A program made the translations under genes and the position numbers. DNA of 64,000 nucleotides from Bacteroidota bacterium (GTDB lineage: Bacteria > Bacteroidota > Ignavibacteria > Tepidaquicellales > Tepidaquicellaceae): NCBI GenBank assembly GCA_018266835.1, contig JAFDZP010000007.1:1-64000 (forward strand), read 5' to 3'. This document shows positions 34,686 to 44,232 of this stretch, piece after piece. The notes beneath the pieces are model-generated. The model was given only the letters and a program-made list of their open reading frames with translations. It was not told the DNA's origin and made no database searches. How positions within the stretch are numbered: the first letter of the stretch is position 1; every line of letters begins with the position of its first letter.

Positions 34686-35810
34686 ATGCAATTAAATTCT
34701 GAATTTCTGAAAAATGGATTTACTAATTTCTTAGGGTGGAAAACAAGCCGTAAGATATTAGTAATTGAATCGGATGATTGGGGCACAAATAGAATGCCTT
34801 GCAAAAAAGTATTTGATATTTTAGATAAGAAAGGTTTTAAGCTGGATTCGCATTACAACAGACTGGATACCTTAGAGACCGGAAAAGATTTAGAAATGTT
34901 GTTTGAAGTATTAAGTTCTGTAAAAAATTCAACTAACGTTAGCCCGGTGATGACTGCTAATTATTTAGTAGCAAATCCGGATTTCGATAAGATCAGAGAG
35001 CATAATTTTGAAAATTATTTCTATGAAACTTTAACAGAGTCCTCTGTTAAGAATCCCTCAGTTAAGGAATCTATGGAGATTATGAGAAGCGGAATTGAAA
35101 ACAAACTCTTTTTTCCGCAATTTCATGGCAGGGAGCATCTCAATTTCAGAACCTGGATGCATGCTTTAAGATCTAACCACCAGCAAACAAAAATTGGATT
35201 TGATTACGGATTTTTTTCTTTGAAAACCGATTCTGAATTTTCTAAAAGAGGCCACTATCTGACCGCATTAGATTTATATTCTTCTAAAGATTTACAGGAA
35301 GTGGAAGACGCACTTACAGACGGAATAAATATATTTGAAACGATATTCGGATATCGCCCAAAATCTTTCATTGCTCCAAATTATGTCTGGCATAAAGATA
35401 TTGAAAAATCTTTGAAAAGTGCAGGAGTAGATTTCATTCAGGGACAGAGAAATCAGGTTTCACCTATTTTAGATAAAAACAACTACAAATCTATTTTTCA
35501 TTACACCGGACAAAGTAATATTCATAATCAGAAATATTTAGTCCGGAATGTTCACTTTGAACCCTCTTCTGATGAGTCAATTGATTGGGTTAATCAATGC
35601 TTAAAAAATATTTCAGAAGCATTTTTCCTAAAAACTCCATGCATTCTCTCAACTCACAGAGTTAATTTTATAGGGACTATTTCCCCTGAAAACAGAGGAA
35701 ATAATTTAAGAAAGTTTAAAATACTTTTACAGGAAATCATAAAAAGATGGCCTCAAGTAGAATTTCTGAGCACAGTTCAGCTTGGAGAATTAATTCAGAA
35801 TAAAAAATAA
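34686..35810 (+). CDS. NodB-fold polysaccharide deacetylase-like protein, copy 1
   Basis: 374 residues. Seen: IESDDWG (Asp30/Asp31) and FHGREH with His147 and His151 (HxxxH), matching the Asp-His-His metal triad of NodB-fold carbohydrate esterases; FIAPNYVWH near 230 and ILSTHRVNF near 320 are the later motifs. Residues 15-30 begin LGWKTSRKILVIESDD. No signal peptide, so it probably acts in the cytoplasm on lipid-linked or nucleotide-linked sugars. A clear paralogue at 49550-50677 shares GWKT-RKI, DTLET--DLE, PQFHGREH and ERGNN/DNRK-like ends. Deacetylation of an N-acetyl sugar is inferred. Confidence 0.75.
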   Translation: MQLNSEFLKNGFTNFLGWKTSRKILVIESDDWGTNRMPCKKVFDILDKKGFKLDSHYNRLDTLETGKDLEMLFEVLSSVKNSTNVSPVMTANYLVANPDFDKIREHNFENYFYETLTESSVKNPSVKESMEIMRSGIENKLFFPQFHGREHLNFRTWMHALRSNHQQTKIGFDYGFFSLKTDSEFSKRGHYLTALDLYSSKDLQEVEDALTDGINIFETIFGYRPKSFIAPNYVWHKDIEKSLKSAGVDFIQGQRNQVSPILDKNNYKSIFHYTGQSNIHNQKYLVRNVHFEPSSDESIDWVNQCLKNISEAFFLKTPCILSTHRVNFIGTISPENRGNNLRKFKILLQEIIKRWPQVEFLSTVQLGELIQNKK

Positions 35811-35811
35811 T

Positions 35812-37701
35812 ATGTGTGGAATTACCGGTTACATAGATTTTAATAATACTACCCCCTCCGGTGTTTTAGACAAAATGGTAAAAACTATTGCCCATCGAGG
35901 CCCTGATGATTGCGGCTCAGAAATATTTAATCTGAGCAGCGCTCAAATAGGCTTAGGGCATACAAGATTATCAATTATTGACCTTTCTTCCTGCGGTCAT
36001 CAGCCAATGCATTTTAAGGATTTATGTATCACTTATAATGGAGAGATTTATAATTATCTCGAAATAAAAAAGGAATTGGTTGAGCTTGGTCATAAATTTA
36101 ATACGGGTTCCGATACGGAAGTAATTCTTCATGCCTATGATGAATGGGGTATAAAAGCAGTTGACAGATTTATTGGGATGTTTGCAATTGTGTTATTTGA
36201 TAAAAAGAAAGAAGAAATTATTTTGATCCGTGACAGAGCCGGGGTTAAGCCTCTCTATTATTATTTTAAAGACGGCATTTTTATCTTTGGCTCTGAACTA
36301 AAATCTTTCCATAAACATCCAGGCTTTAAGAAGGAAATTGATTTGAGCGCTTTGTCTCTATATTTTGATTTCGGATATATTCCTTCCCCATTTTCAATTT
36401 TTAAAAATTGTTTTAAACTTGAACCCGGTCATTATTTAAATCTCAGATTATCGAATCAAGAATTAAAAAATAGTACTTATTGGGATGTAAGAGATTTTTA
36501 CAAAAAAGATAAACTAAAATTAAGTTATCCCGAAGCGAAAAGAGAACTTCATGAAATTCTTGAATCAGCATTTAAATACAGAATGGTATCTGATGTTCCG
36601 GTCGGAGTTTTTTTAAGCGGCGGATATGATAGCACTGCAGTTGCTGCATTACTTCAGAGAGAACTTTCAGGAAAGCTTAAGACTTTTACAATAGGATTTA
36701 GTGAAGGTAATAACGAAGCACCTTTTGCTCAGGCATCTGCTAAATATATAGGAACTGACCACACAGAATTTTATTGTACTACAACTGAAGCACAGTCTAT
36801 AATTCCAAAACTTTCTTACTATTACGATGAACCTTTTGCAGATAGTTCTGCAATACCGACAATGCTAATAAGTAAACTTGCAAGAGAACAAGTTACTGTT
36901 GCTTTATCGGCAGATGGCGGAGATGAGTTATTTGCCGGATATTACAGTTATGTTTCTCTCTGGCAAAAGATGGATTTGATTAACAGAATTCCTCCTAAAT
37001 TCAAAGGAAATGCAAAGTTCTTTTTCGCGATAGCTGAAAAATTAATTCCTGATTCAAAAATAAGTCTAACACATAAAATTAACAGTGTTTCGAAAGCACT
37101 AAATACGGATAACAATCAGCAGGCAATTGATTTATTCCGAATGATGAACAGCCTTCCGGAATCTTATAGAAAAAGTATATTCAATCAAAGCTTCGAAGAA
37201 TATACACACGGGTTTTATCAGGAAAGCGGCGGTTATAAAAATGCTATGGAAATTGTGCTTGCTGCGAATTTTCAGATGTACTTGCAAAACGATATACTTA
37301 CAAAGGTAGATAGGGCAACAATGTCTGTTGCTTTGGAAGGCAGAGAACCTTTATTGGATCATCGATTAGTTGAGTTTGCTGCTCAGATACCATTTGAGTA
37401 TAAATCTGACGGTCACATAGGGAAACGCATATTGAAAGATATCTTACATGAATATGTTCCGCAATCTATGATGAACAGACCTAAATCCGGTTTTTCATTG
37501 CCAATCAATAACTGGCTAAAAAATGATTTAAGTTATCTGATAAAAATTTATTTAAATGAAAAAGCACTGTCTGAATCCGGATTATTTAATACAAACTTTA
37601 TCACAAATCTTGTAAAAATGTTTGAAAATGATAAGCTGCATTACAACTCTCTTATCTGGAGATTATTGATGTTTCAGATGTGGTACAAAGAATGGATGTG
37701 A
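35812..37701 (+). CDS. glutamine-dependent asparagine-synthase-like amidotransferase, copy 1
   Basis: 629 residues. Known reaction of the family: glutamine hydrolysis (Cys2) and ATP-dependent amidation of a carboxylate. Seen: MCGITGYI with Cys2, HRGPDD (28-33), TYNGEIYNY, ATP loop SGGYDS (269-274), and C-terminal ALSADGGDELFAGYYSY and REPLLDHRLVEFA. In polysaccharide loci such enzymes amidate uronic acids or other sugar acids. It is 1 bp after the deacetylase-like gene and just before the UDP-glucuronate 4-epimerase-like gene. SGGYDS replaces the more usual SGGLDS. Confidence 0.87.
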   Translation: MCGITGYIDFNNTTPSGVLDKMVKTIAHRGPDDCGSEIFNLSSAQIGLGHTRLSIIDLSSCGHQPMHFKDLCITYNGEIYNYLEIKKELVELGHKFNTGSDTEVILHAYDEWGIKAVDRFIGMFAIVLFDKKKEEIILIRDRAGVKPLYYYFKDGIFIFGSELKSFHKHPGFKKEIDLSALSLYFDFGYIPSPFSIFKNCFKLEPGHYLNLRLSNQELKNSTYWDVRDFYKKDKLKLSYPEAKRELHEILESAFKYRMVSDVPVGVFLSGGYDSTAVAALLQRELSGKLKTFTIGFSEGNNEAPFAQASAKYIGTDHTEFYCTTTEAQSIIPKLSYYYDEPFADSSAIPTMLISKLAREQVTVALSADGGDELFAGYYSYVSLWQKMDLINRIPPKFKGNAKFFFAIAEKLIPDSKISLTHKINSVSKALNTDNNQQAIDLFRMMNSLPESYRKSIFNQSFEEYTHGFYQESGGYKNAMEIVLAANFQMYLQNDILTKVDRATMSVALEGREPLLDHRLVEFAAQIPFEYKSDGHIGKRILKDILHEYVPQSMMNRPKSGFSLPINNWLKNDLSYLIKIYLNEKALSESGLFNTNFITNLVKMFENDKLHYNSLIWRLLMFQMWYKEWM

Positions 37702-37726
37702 TAAATTAACATTATAAAATTTATTA

Positions 37727-38740
37727 ATGAATTATACTCCTAAAAAAATATTAATAACAGGCACTGCAGGGTTTATAGGATTTCATCTTGTAAAATTGTT
37801 ATCTGAACAGGATGTTACTATTACCGGATTAGATAATATAAATGGATATTATGATACACAATTGAAAATTGACCGTCTGTCCGAAACCGGAATTGATATT
37901 AATGATTCATCTGAAACCATTCAAAGCACTAAATACAAAAATTATAGATTTCTAAAATTAGATGTAACTGACACTGAAAAAATCAGTAAGCTTTTTAAGG
38001 AAGAAAAATTCGATACAGTTGTACACTTAGCTGCTCAGGCCGGAGTAAGATATTCAATTACAAACCCTGAAATATATGTACATTCGAATATAATAGGATT
38101 TCTGAATATACTTGAATGCTGTAAAAATAATGATGTTAGGCATTTAATATATGCATCAAGCTCATCTGTATATGGTAACAATGAGAAAGTGCCATTCTCA
38201 GAAACAGATTCAGTAGATTTCCCCGTAAGCATGTATGCTGCTACTAAAAAAAGTAATGAATTAATGGCTCATACTTACAATCACGTGCATAAACTCCCTT
38301 CAACCGGACTAAGATTTTTCACTGTTTATGGTCCATGGGGTAGACCTGATATGGCTCCTTACTTATTCACGAAATCCATTATGGATGAAATACCAATCAA
38401 AGTCTTCAATAACGGTGATTTATATCGTGACTTTACTTATATAGATGATATAGTTTGCGGAATTCAAAAAGTCGTGTTAGCAGGACCGAACTCACAGGGA
38501 TATGCGGTTTACAATATAGGAAATAATAAACCGGTTCATCTACTGGAGTTTATAAATGTAATCGAAAAGTTCACGGGTAAAACAGCAGTAAAAAAATGGT
38601 TACCTATGCAGCCGGGAGATGTATATAAAACTTATGCAGATATTAGCGCTCTCTCTGAAGCAGTTGGTTACAAACCGGAAATTGATATCGATGAAGGTAT
38701 TGAGAAATATGTAAAATGGTTCAAAGAATATTATAAATAA
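37727..38740 (+). CDS. UDP-glucuronate 4-epimerase-like NAD-dependent epimerase
   Basis: 337 residues. Seen: NAD motif TGTAGFIG (11-18), YASSSSVYG, catalytic Tyr170-x-x-x-Lys174 (YAATK), and the segment RFFTVYGPWGRPDMA followed by LYRDFTYIDDIV, the signature of UDP-glucuronate 4-epimerases (GAE/LspL/Cap1J type). Reaction: UDP-GlcA to UDP-GalA. All catalytic residues are present. It lies between two asparagine-synthase-like genes, suggesting that galacturonic acid is later turned into an amide. The UDP-glucose dehydrogenase that would supply it is not in the window. Confidence 0.88.
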   Translation: MNYTPKKILITGTAGFIGFHLVKLLSEQDVTITGLDNINGYYDTQLKIDRLSETGIDINDSSETIQSTKYKNYRFLKLDVTDTEKISKLFKEEKFDTVVHLAAQAGVRYSITNPEIYVHSNIIGFLNILECCKNNDVRHLIYASSSSVYGNNEKVPFSETDSVDFPVSMYAATKKSNELMAHTYNHVHKLPSTGLRFFTVYGPWGRPDMAPYLFTKSIMDEIPIKVFNNGDLYRDFTYIDDIVCGIQKVVLAGPNSQGYAVYNIGNNKPVHLLEFINVIEKFTGKTAVKKWLPMQPGDVYKTYADISALSEAVGYKPEIDIDEGIEKYVKWFKEYYK

Positions 38741-38769
38741 TTTTTTCAATAAATATATTTTAACATAAT

Positions 38770-40644
38770 ATGTGCGGTATAGCAGGATTGATAATTAAGT
38801 CCGGACAAAATTACGATTTCACAAAATTCAGAGATGCAACAAAATTAATGTCTCATAGGGGGCCTGATAATTTTGGAGAATATTACAGCGGCAATCTTGC
38901 GCTTTTTCATTACAGATTAAGTATTTTAGATTTAGAAGAACGTTCTAACCAGCCTTTTTTTAATGACAACAAGGATAAAGTAATAGTTTATAACGGTGAA
39001 ATATATAATTACAAAAGTCTTGCTTCGGAATACAATTTTAAACTTCACACAACTTCAGACACAGAAGTAATACTCAACACAATTGATGCTAAAGGGATTG
39101 ATGCTGTTAAAGAATGGAACGGGATTTTTGCTTTTGCAATGCACGATACTATTAAAAATACTCTGACTCTTGCAAGAGACAGATTTGGTGTTAAACCACT
39201 TTATTTTTTTGAAGATGATTACTGCATAGCTTTCTCATCGGAAGCAAAAGTAATAATGAACTGGTTAGACTCCTTTAAATTGAATTTTCAGGGGTTATCG
39301 GAATATATGTGGTATGGCAATACACTCTCATTGCAGACAATGGTTGACGGGATGATTAAACTTAAGCCCGGGATTACACGAGAAATTGATTTAAATAATT
39401 TTAATCAGACTGATAAAGTTTATTGGTCTATTGCTAAAGATATTAAACAAGACAATAAATCTTCATTCGACCAGTCCGCCGCTAATGTAAAGGATTTACT
39501 TGAGAAGGCTGTTCAAAAGCAGCTTGCCAGTGATGTACCTATAGGAATATTATTAAGCGGAGGAATTGACTCTAGCGCAGTTACAGCTTTTGCTTCACGA
39601 CACGTAAACGGTAAACTAAACACTTACTCTGTTGAATATGATTTTAATATTGGCGATAAAAGTGAATTAGCCAAAGCCGATTTAATAGCAAAAAAGTTTA
39701 ATACTAACCATCATGAATTTAAAATAAATTCAGCTGATTCAATTGATATCTTTGAGATGTTGGTTTTGCAATATGATGAGCCCTTTGCTGATGCGGCGAA
39801 TATACCTTTATATATGCTTGCCAAGGAATGTAAATCGGATGTAACTGTAGTATTACAGGGAGATGGAGGAGATGAATTATTCGCAGGTTACAGAAGATAT
39901 AGCTTATTAAATTCTTTAGCCTTTTGGAAATTAGCGACTAAAATATCCAGCACCTTTTCACGAAACGGTTTTATTAAACAGCGTTTAAAGCGTATGTCAG
40001 TTGCTTTAAATCAAAAATCTGATGCTATGAGAATGGCTTTCTTTATGACACAAAATACTCTGGAGAGAAAGCCTGAATCAATATTTCAACCTGAATTTTT
40101 CAATTTATTATCGCTGCAAAATCCTTTTCAGGAATACGTTACCAAGAATGATATTTTCAGTGACAAAGACTTAGTACAGCGAATGCTTTATACAGATTTT
40201 GAAATCTTACTACCGCATACTTTCCTTGAGAAGGTTGATAAAGCAACGATGAAATGCAGCATAGAAGCGAGGGTTCCTTTCCTTGATAATGATTTGACTG
40301 AATATGTAATTTCATTACCATCATCTTATAAAATAAAAAAAGGTGATAAGAAGTTTTTGCTTAAAGAAAGTTTAAAAGGTATAGTGCCGGAATCTATATT
40401 AAATGCGCCTAAAAGAGGGTTTGATGTTCCCTATAAAAAATGGCTGAAGACAACCATGTATGAATATTCAAAATCAAAAATATCCGGATATAAAAATCCT
40501 AACAATCTTTTAGATAAAAATGTCTTGCTTAACATGCTTGAAGAGCACAAAAACGATATAGCTGATAACGGAGTAATTCTTTGGAAGGCATTGATATTAT
40601 TAGTATGGCTTGAGAACTACGAGAAAAAATTAAAATTTGATTGA
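38770..40644 (+). CDS. glutamine-dependent asparagine-synthase-like amidotransferase, copy 2
   Basis: 624 residues. Seen: MCGIAGLII with nucleophile Cys2, HRGPDNF (29-35), VYNGEIYNY, ATP loop SGGIDS (263-268), VLQGDGGDELFAGYRRY and EARVPFLDNDLTEYV. Diverged from the copy at 35812-37701 (a duplication is likely old). Two such enzymes in one locus suggest two amidation sites or two acids. It overlaps the next glycosyltransferase by 8 bp. Confidence 0.87.
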   Translation: MCGIAGLIIKSGQNYDFTKFRDATKLMSHRGPDNFGEYYSGNLALFHYRLSILDLEERSNQPFFNDNKDKVIVYNGEIYNYKSLASEYNFKLHTTSDTEVILNTIDAKGIDAVKEWNGIFAFAMHDTIKNTLTLARDRFGVKPLYFFEDDYCIAFSSEAKVIMNWLDSFKLNFQGLSEYMWYGNTLSLQTMVDGMIKLKPGITREIDLNNFNQTDKVYWSIAKDIKQDNKSSFDQSAANVKDLLEKAVQKQLASDVPIGILLSGGIDSSAVTAFASRHVNGKLNTYSVEYDFNIGDKSELAKADLIAKKFNTNHHEFKINSADSIDIFEMLVLQYDEPFADAANIPLYMLAKECKSDVTVVLQGDGGDELFAGYRRYSLLNSLAFWKLATKISSTFSRNGFIKQRLKRMSVALNQKSDAMRMAFFMTQNTLERKPESIFQPEFFNLLSLQNPFQEYVTKNDIFSDKDLVQRMLYTDFEILLPHTFLEKVDKATMKCSIEARVPFLDNDLTEYVISLPSSYKIKKGDKKFLLKESLKGIVPESILNAPKRGFDVPYKKWLKTTMYEYSKSKISGYKNPNNLLDKNVLLNMLEEHKNDIADNGVILWKALILLVWLENYEKKLKFD

Positions 40645-41725
40645 GCTGAAATCTCCTCAAAAAAAATATAAAGTGTGTTTTGTATTGCCGACTTTAACTA
40701 TAGGCGGCATGGAACGCGTGATGTCTGAACTTGCAATTTATTTCGCGCAAAAAGAAAATGTTGAAGTTCATTTTTTATTGATGACTAAGAAAGAAAGATT
40801 TTATGAACTGCCTGCAAATATCAGAATATATGAACCTGAATTTGATTTCAATGTTATCGGCAACCGGGTTACTGCACAACTAAAAACTTTAAGTTTTATC
40901 AGAAAAAAAATTAAGGAAATAAATCCTGACAGTGTATTAAGTTTTGGCATAAAGTATAATTCATTTGTTTTATTCTCATCATTATTTCTTAAGCCGAAAG
41001 TTTTCGTTTCTGACAGATGCCGTCCGAGAAGCCTTGGCTTAGTCCATGATTTTTTAAGAGCAGTATTGTACAGAACTGCTTACGGAATAATATGTCAGAC
41101 AGAAATTGCAAAAGAAATTATGTTCGGGATAACTAAACATAAAAACATAACGGTAATTGGTAATCCACTAAAGAATTTCAATATTCCGGAAAATACTGAA
41201 AAACAGAATGTAATTCTTTCAGTAGGAAGAATGATTGATACAAAAAGATTTGATGTGCTTATAGAATTTTTCAAGAAAACTAATTACAAGGACTGGAAAC
41301 TTATTATTTTAGGAGACGGTCCTGAAATGCCTAAATTACTGGAATTGATAAAGAAGCTGGACCTATCAGAAAATGTTTTTTTACCGGGCAACCAAAAAGA
41401 TTTAAGCGAATATTATAAAAGTGCGAAAATATTTGCATTCACTTCAAACTCAGAAGGATTCCCAAACGCGTTAGGAGAAGCAATGGTTGCGGGACTGGCT
41501 CCTATCTGCTTTAACTTTGTTGCCGGCTCTGCTGATTTAGTTATAAATGATAAGGATGGTTTTTTAATACCTATGGGTGAAAATGAATTATTTATAAAGA
41601 AACTTCAGGAATTAATGGACAATGAAAACCTACAAAAAAAATTCGGGCTTGAAGCAAAATCACACTGCGAAAAATTTTCGCTTTCCGGTATTGGAGAACA
41701 ATACTATAAATTCTTAACACAATGA
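40637..41725 (+). CDS. GT4-family glycosyltransferase
   Basis: 362 residues. Start TTG at 40637, inside the end of the preceding gene, is needed for the first strand KVCFVLPTLTIGGMERVMSEL. Other motifs: ILSVGRMIDTKRFDVLIEFF, LIILGDGPEMPKL, VFLPGNQKDLSEYYKSA and the Ex7E region TSNSEGFPNALGEAMVAG. A retaining, GT-B enzyme using a nucleotide sugar. Coupled to its neighbours by overlaps of 8 and 4 bp. The sugar is unknown. Confidence 0.88.
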   Translation: MIELKSPQKKYKVCFVLPTLTIGGMERVMSELAIYFAQKENVEVHFLLMTKKERFYELPANIRIYEPEFDFNVIGNRVTAQLKTLSFIRKKIKEINPDSVLSFGIKYNSFVLFSSLFLKPKVFVSDRCRPRSLGLVHDFLRAVLYRTAYGIICQTEIAKEIMFGITKHKNITVIGNPLKNFNIPENTEKQNVILSVGRMIDTKRFDVLIEFFKKTNYKDWKLIILGDGPEMPKLLELIKKLDLSENVFLPGNQKDLSEYYKSAKIFAFTSNSEGFPNALGEAMVAGLAPICFNFVAGSADLVINDKDGFLIPMGENELFIKKLQELMDNENLQKKFGLEAKSHCEKFSLSGIGEQYYKFLTQ

Positions 41726-42258
41726 GCTGGAAAAGAATTATTTCAAGAATATTTTTTCATATTCAAAAGTTTTTAATAGGCTACTTAGCTTATTTCAACT
41801 CAAGATTATATATGAAATTTTATAACCGGTTACTTAGCAAAGCCGGTATAAAATTCAACGGAACACCAAGATTTATTTCTAAAAGCGCTTCATTTGATAA
41901 CTTCAATTTTGTAACACTTGGTGACAGGCTAACCATATCTTCAAATGTATCTTTCCTGACACATGATTACAGTTTAACGACAGCTTTAATTTCTATTAAT
42001 GAAAAACCTAAAACCGATACAGCCGTTTTAAAAGAAATTACTGTTGGTGATAACGTATTCATTGGTATGAATTGTATTCTATTGCCGGGGACTAAGATTG
42101 GCAATAATGTTATTGTTGGTGCGGGAAGTGTAGTAAGGGGCGATGTCCCTGATAACAGTATAATAATGGGAAACCCTGCAGCAGTGGTTACTGATATAAG
42201 GGATTATGCAAATAAAATGAAGAAAAAGGATATAAAATTATTTGCTGATAAAAAATAA
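41722..42258 (+). CDS. hexapeptide-repeat sugar O-acetyltransferase
   Basis: 178 residues. Repeats such as VGDNVFIGMNCILLPGTKIG and VIVGAGSVVRGDVPDNSIIMGNPAAVV show the left-handed beta-helix fold; the catalytic His lies in FLTHDYSLTT (H75 or nearby). Similar to WbbJ/maltose O-acetyltransferase types. Likely adds an acetyl group to the repeat unit. It starts within the 3' end of the preceding glycosyltransferase gene (ATGA overlap), so it is in the same transcript. Confidence 0.87.
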   Translation: MSWKRIISRIFFHIQKFLIGYLAYFNSRLYMKFYNRLLSKAGIKFNGTPRFISKSASFDNFNFVTLGDRLTISSNVSFLTHDYSLTTALISINEKPKTDTAVLKEITVGDNVFIGMNCILLPGTKIGNNVIVGAGSVVRGDVPDNSIIMGNPAAVVTDIRDYANKMKKKDIKLFADKK

Positions 42259-42282
42259 TAACATTACAACAGGAATTTATTA

Positions 42283-43413
42283 ATGACGAAAAGGAAATTT
42301 TTATTTAACTGCTCTACTAATATAGTCGGAGGCGGATTAAAAAATTCTGCTTTCTTCATAAAGCAGGCGATGAATAGTGATAAGATTGAGTGGAACTTTG
42401 CTGTTTCTAAAGAAGTCAAAAATCTTCTTGAAGCATGGGGAATACAAACAAATGATTCTTTTCATGTTTTTGAAAGTACACCAGCGAGAGATAAATCAGC
42501 AAGAAAAAAGTTATCTGATTTAGTAAAAAAAATATCTCCTGAACTTGTCTTTACAATGGCAGGTCCGGCATACGTAAAGTTTTCATCTTTACATGTGCAG
42601 GGCTTAAGTAATCCTTATGTTACCCATGCAGATTGGGAAGGATTTATGCTAAGAGGAAGTTTTTCAAAAGCAGTAAGTTTTTTACTTCAAACTATTGTAC
42701 AGCTTTGGTGCAGCAGATGGGCTGATTATTTTGTTTTTCAGACAGATGAAGCAAGAAATCAATATTGCAAAAGGGCATTTATAAATAGAAAAAGAACGAC
42801 TGTTATCAGCAATGCTTATGATTTAAACATGAAGTCACAGTTGGAATCATTGGAAGAAAAACAAAACGGAAAAATAAGGATTATATGCCCCGCTCCTTCT
42901 CACTCGCATAAAGGCTTACAATTCATTCCGGCAATTGCATATGAATTGAAAAAGATTTTGAATAAACCTTTTGAATTTGTTTTAACGATAGATAAGGATT
43001 CAATGTGGAATAATATCGTGGGAAATTCTAAAAGATATAACGTTGAAGAAAATGTAGTTACACGCGGCAGCTTTAATTATTCTGAAGTAGTAGGGATATA
43101 TAAAGATACTGATTTAGTTTTTGTTCCAAGTCTGGTAGAAACATTTTCAGCCACATATCTTGAAGCAATGGCTGCAAAGAAACCATTGTTGGTTGCTGAT
43201 AAAGGATTTGCAAGAAGTATTTGCGGAGATTCAGCGGTTTATTTAAATCCCAAAGAACCTGTCAGTGCTGCAAAGAAGATTAATGAAGTTCTGAATAATG
43301 AAGCATTAAAAAGAGTCTTATTAAAAAATGGAATTACAACGCTCCAAAAATACGGAGACCATAAAGAAAGATTCAGCAAAATTGAGAATTACTTGTTAAG
43401 CATAAAGAGTTAA
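42283..43413 (+). CDS. GT4-like glycosyltransferase
   Basis: 376 residues. The N-terminal domain starts FLFNCSTNIVGGGLKNSAFFI; the C-terminal domain has IICPAPSHSHKGLQFIPAI, a loop near VVTRGSFNYSEVVGIYKD and the Ex7E-like LVFVPSLVETFSATYLEAMAA. It lacks the N-terminal GGxxR motif seen in others but has the GT-B pattern. Donor and acceptor unknown. Same strand, 24 bp after the acetyltransferase. Confidence 0.83.
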   Translation: MTKRKFLFNCSTNIVGGGLKNSAFFIKQAMNSDKIEWNFAVSKEVKNLLEAWGIQTNDSFHVFESTPARDKSARKKLSDLVKKISPELVFTMAGPAYVKFSSLHVQGLSNPYVTHADWEGFMLRGSFSKAVSFLLQTIVQLWCSRWADYFVFQTDEARNQYCKRAFINRKRTTVISNAYDLNMKSQLESLEEKQNGKIRIICPAPSHSHKGLQFIPAIAYELKKILNKPFEFVLTIDKDSMWNNIVGNSKRYNVEENVVTRGSFNYSEVVGIYKDTDLVFVPSLVETFSATYLEAMAAKKPLLVADKGFARSICGDSAVYLNPKEPVSAAKKINEVLNNEALKRVLLKNGITTLQKYGDHKERFSKIENYLLSIKS

Positions 43414-43447
43414 CATTTTGAAACAAATCTAATATATAGTTATTAAT

Positions 43448-44125
43448 ATGGATGCAGTAAAATTACATGATTTGAATGCCGGTGTCTTTAACAAAAGATA
43501 TGAAGAAAAAAACAGCTTTAAAGACAGACTTTCTGTCTGGATAAATTTATTCAAAAAATATTTTTCGGATAATTCAAAGATAATGGAACTTGGCTGCGGC
43601 CCTGGGCTAATGACTAAAGAATTACTTAAGATGGGTAACCATGTTGATGCAATTGACGGCGCCGGAAAAATGATCGAAATAGCAAAAAAAAATATCGGTG
43701 ACTTAACTTCAGTGAATTTTACGGAAGCATATATATCCAAAGAGTTTCTTTCTAAATATGAAGATAACAGTTACGATAATTTTATATCTTCAAGTGTTCT
43801 TGAGTATATAAAAGATTTTGATTCTATACTTGATGAAGTAAACAGGATTCTGAAACCGGGAGGTATTTTCATTTTTTCCATTCCAAATAAACAAAGTTTA
43901 TTCAGAATAGTTGAGAGAATTACTTACAAACTTTTTAAAAAGCCTTCTTATGTAAAATTTATATTTACACAAAAATCTAAAAGTGAAATTCAGAAATTAC
44001 AGCAAAAGGGCTGGAAAATTCTTGACATTGTTTTCAACGGAGAAGTGCCTTACTATTCTAAACTCACAGCTTTCCTGCCTGGCCAGTATCAAAAAACAAT
44101 GATGATTGTAATAATTAGAAAGTAA
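43448..44125 (+). CDS. class I SAM-dependent methyltransferase
   Basis: 225 residues. Motif I IMELGCGPGLMTKELL, acidic residue in HVDAIDGAGKMIEIAKK, SSSVLEYIKDFDSIL (motif II/post-II) and LKPGGIFIFSIPNK (motif III) fit the Rossmann SAM-binding fold. Known role of such genes in glycan loci: O- or N-methylation of a sugar. It follows the glycosyltransferase by 34 bp. A 107-bp gap follows it, before the bi-domain oxidoreductase, where a new promoter could lie. Confidence 0.87.
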   Translation: MDAVKLHDLNAGVFNKRYEEKNSFKDRLSVWINLFKKYFSDNSKIMELGCGPGLMTKELLKMGNHVDAIDGAGKMIEIAKKNIGDLTSVNFTEAYISKEFLSKYEDNSYDNFISSSVLEYIKDFDSILDEVNRILKPGGIFIFSIPNKQSLFRIVERITYKLFKKPSYVKFIFTQKSKSEIQKLQQKGWKILDIVFNGEVPYYSKLTAFLPGQYQKTMMIVIIRK

Positions 44126-44232
44126 TTTATTTCAAAATTATTATTACATCTTACAAATGCGTTCTGCTTTTTAACAAAGAGTATCAATTCACATATTTTG
44201 ATTTATAAAATTAATACAAATAATATTTTTAC

